A stretch of 64,000 nucleotides of DNA from NCBI GenBank assembly GCA_943846665.1, contig OX044358.1, positions 806,001 through 870,000 on the forward strand, in the 5' to 3' direction. Of this stretch, positions 63,662 to 64,000 are shown piece after piece. The translations under genes were made by a program, and so were the position numbers. This DNA comes from Arcticimaribacter sp002477625 (GTDB lineage Bacteria; Bacteroidota; Bacteroidia; Flavobacteriales; Flavobacteriaceae). A model generated the notes under the pieces. It did not search any database. It was not told the DNA's origin and worked only from the letters and a program-made list of their open reading frames with translations. Within the stretch, counting starts at the first letter, position 1. Each line of letters begins with the position of its first letter.

Positions 63662-64000
63662 ATGATAACAGATTTACTTAATTCGTGGGAAGAAACATAT
63701 AAAAAAGGTCAGTTAACCCTATGGATTTTTCTATCACTTAAAGATGGGGATAAGTATGTGGATGAGATAAAGTCATTTATTGAAAACATGTCAAACAATA
63801 CTATATCATGTGAGGAACAAAGTATATACAGAAGTTTAAGAAAATATCTTCATTTAGAGATTGTAGAATTTAATTTAAAAGAAGGAAATAGAGGTCCTGA
63901 AAGGAAATACTATAAACTAACTGAATTAGGTGACAATTTACTTAACCAATTCATCGAAAGAAATATCAATTTATTTTATGACGAGAAAATAAAAAAACTA
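63662..64000 (+). CDS. PadR-like winged-helix regulator (3' end outside window)
   Basis: 113 codons visible from ATG 63662. MITDLLNSWEETYKKGQLTLWIFLSLKDGDKYVDEI, then EEQSIYRSLRKYLHLEIVEF and GPERKYYKLTELGDNLLNQF follow the PadR plan (YGYEI-type first helix, recognition helix, RKYYxLTexG wing). A TATGTTTG box at 63624-63631 could be the -7 element. It lies just past attR and the second box pair, so it may belong to a second integrated element or to the old chromosome. Confidence 0.8.
   Translation, partial: MITDLLNSWEETYKKGQLTLWIFLSLKDGDKYVDEIKSFIENMSNNTISCEEQSIYRSLRKYLHLEIVEFNLKEGNRGPERKYYKLTELGDNLLNQFIERNINLFYDEKIKKL

Noticed and set aside
1..64000. CRISPR arrays
   Set aside because: No regularly spaced direct repeats with unique spacers were seen; the only short repeats are the att-linked boxes.

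Overview
The window is a chromosome segment from a marine-type member of the Flavobacteriaceae (Bacteroidota). This rests on the conserved topA / arginase-like / gldK-gldL-gldM-gldN block (gliding motility and type IX secretion core), Bacteroidota-style promoter elements (TTG ~20 bp TAnnTTTG before tRNA-Phe), flavobacterial families such as HYC_CC_PP and GYDIA-type GHMP kinases, a class II HMG-CoA reductase, and low G+C with many QKK/AQ-ending signal peptides.

Positions 1 to about 53,750 are ordinary core chromosome. In order: sugar porter and PfkB kinase; CPXCG mini-protein and ABC-F ATPase; FAD oxidoreductase; gldNMLK, arginase-like protein and topA (minus strand); miaB, sigma-54 activator, LptE, TPR-like protein and secG; groES-groEL; a metal-handling cluster (PepSY-TM, HMA protein, TonB receptor, HYC_CC_PP, HMA-MauE fusion); a GAF/fRMsr-like protein and purH; the mreBCD-mrdA-rodA cell-shape operon; an OppC-like permease with the Prc protease; surE, a small membrane protein, lpxB and comEC; thioredoxin-like protein, POT transporter and DPP IV (peptide use); HMG-CoA reductase and GYDIA kinase (mevalonate route); and PpiD/SurA-like foldase, CNNM/CorC protein, LptC, TPR protein, outer-membrane protein and CoaX.

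At 53,681 a tRNA-Phe(GAA) gene carries an integrated element of about 9.7 kb. Its 3' end (13 bp exact, 44/49 bp extended) is repeated at 63,443. Between the two copies lie a tyrosine recombinase, a ParB-domain/DNA-methyltransferase fusion, and a minus-strand operon: DUF1800, then DUF1501 with a thrombospondin-3 segment and T9SS sorting domain, then an FnIII lipoprotein, then a Rieske lipoprotein. Two overlapping small genes near the right end include an excisionase-like HTH protein. Repeated 11-bp TTGTTCCAAAT boxes at both ends look like integrase arm sites. To the right of the second att copy, the same layout recurs with a different box (TTGTGTAAAGT twice), followed by a PadR-like gene that runs off the window. 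This suggests the tRNA locus is occupied in tandem.

Several reading frames are broken by single-base indels: purH (one G short in a G run), comEC (one extra base), and especially the DUF1501 gene and the start of the FnIII lipoprotein, with about a dozen indels in 2.2 kb. Since purH is a core gene, at least some of these may be sequence errors. The dense cluster in the island could be errors or real decay.
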